Part shown: positions 63,868 through 64,000 of the stretch, one piece after another
Position numbering within the stretch: the stretch's first letter is position 1
How the letters are laid out: each line of letters opens with the position of its first letter
Source of the DNA: Ruegeria lacuscaerulensis ITI-1157
Lineage (GTDB): Bacteria; Pseudomonadota; Alphaproteobacteria; Rhodobacterales; Rhodobacteraceae
Length of the DNA: 64,000 nt
Assembly (NCBI GenBank): GCA_000161775.1
Contig: GG704596.1
Location: forward strand, 685,825-749,824
Reading direction: 5' to 3'
Made by a program: the position numbers and the translations under genes
Notes under the pieces: model-generated
Seen by the model: only the letters and a program-made list of their open reading frames with translations
Told to the model about the DNA's origin: nothing
Database searches by the model: none

Positions 63868-64000
63868 TTAGATTGACAGAAAAGCCCGCTTGGCAAAGTT
63901 CGCGCCGTTACTTGGCCGCCCTTGGAACTGCTCTCCGATGATCCCATTCACATACACTTCTCGGTGGAACCGCGTCTTGCTGGTATTTGCGATTTCAGGG
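63868..64000 (-). CDS. Possible 3' end of a gene, cut by window edge
   Basis: The minus frame from base 64000 is open and ends in TAA at 63868, reading PEIANTSKTRFHREVYVNGI, then a short basic tail to AFLSI. It is too short to identify. It may be the end of an adjoining gene. Confidence 0.25.
   Translation of the reverse strand, partial: PEIANTSKTRFHREVYVNGIIGEQFQGRPSNGANFAKRAFLSI

Noticed and set aside
1-64000. CRISPR arrays and rRNA genes
   Set aside because: No regularly spaced repeats of CRISPR type and no rRNA signatures were seen on either strand.

Overview
This is a GC-rich chromosomal segment of an alphaproteobacterium, most probably a marine Rhodobacteraceae (Roseobacter-type) species. 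The reasons are COQ9 divergent from rpsU, divergent hemE/hemC, a long plant-type gshA, a ubiquinone-type UbiA, and a fused TctA-TctB transporter. No species is claimed.

Layout. (1) Positions 1-36183 are mostly core genome: quinone reductases, COQ9/rpsU, PPK2, lrp/ald, mscL/mscS, YtoQ, pheS/pheT, gshA, rsmE, ubiA, an OmpA protein, moaDE, pgsA, uvrC, an SppA-like protease, an ABC exporter, a CoA-transferase and hemE/hemC. Three broken genes sit between intact neighbours: a wHTH-plus-membrane-tail gene between pheS and pheT (13567-13976), a three-frame remnant (15120-15480), and a secreted binding-protein-like gene with two frameshifts at G/C runs (32259-32784). (2) Positions 36184-37009 are a gene-poor stretch with a strong terminator and an IS110-type transposase remnant, ending at tRNA-Ser(GCU). 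(3) Positions 37085-49373 are a 12.3-kb integrative element. It is bounded by a 16-bp direct repeat of the tRNA-Ser 3' end and carries, at the far end, a P4-type tyrosine integrase, an AlpA-like regulator and a RepA-like ATPase. An iteron-like repeat cluster lies at the 3' end of the ATPase gene. Its cargo is a four-gene operon: N6-type DNA methyltransferase, PLD-fold nuclease resembling BfiI/NgoFVII enzymes, superfamily 2 helicase/translocase, and a GIY-YIG (T5orf172) protein. This is the best candidate for an unusual restriction/defence system. (4) Positions 49763-62305 are a carboxylate-catabolism cluster: TcuB, TcuA, a GntR regulator with a clear palindromic operator, an AbrB-family membrane protein, a D-2-hydroxyacid dehydrogenase, a universal stress protein, a PrpF-family isomerase, a TctAB fusion, TctC and the TctDE two-component pair. 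It reads as uptake, oxidation and isomerisation of a tricarballylate/aconitate-like acid. (5) Positions 62432-64000 are phage/recombinase debris: a 5'-truncated serine recombinase abuts, back to back, a 5'-truncated phage DUF6441-type gene.

Functional assignments rest on motifs read by eye. No database search was run.
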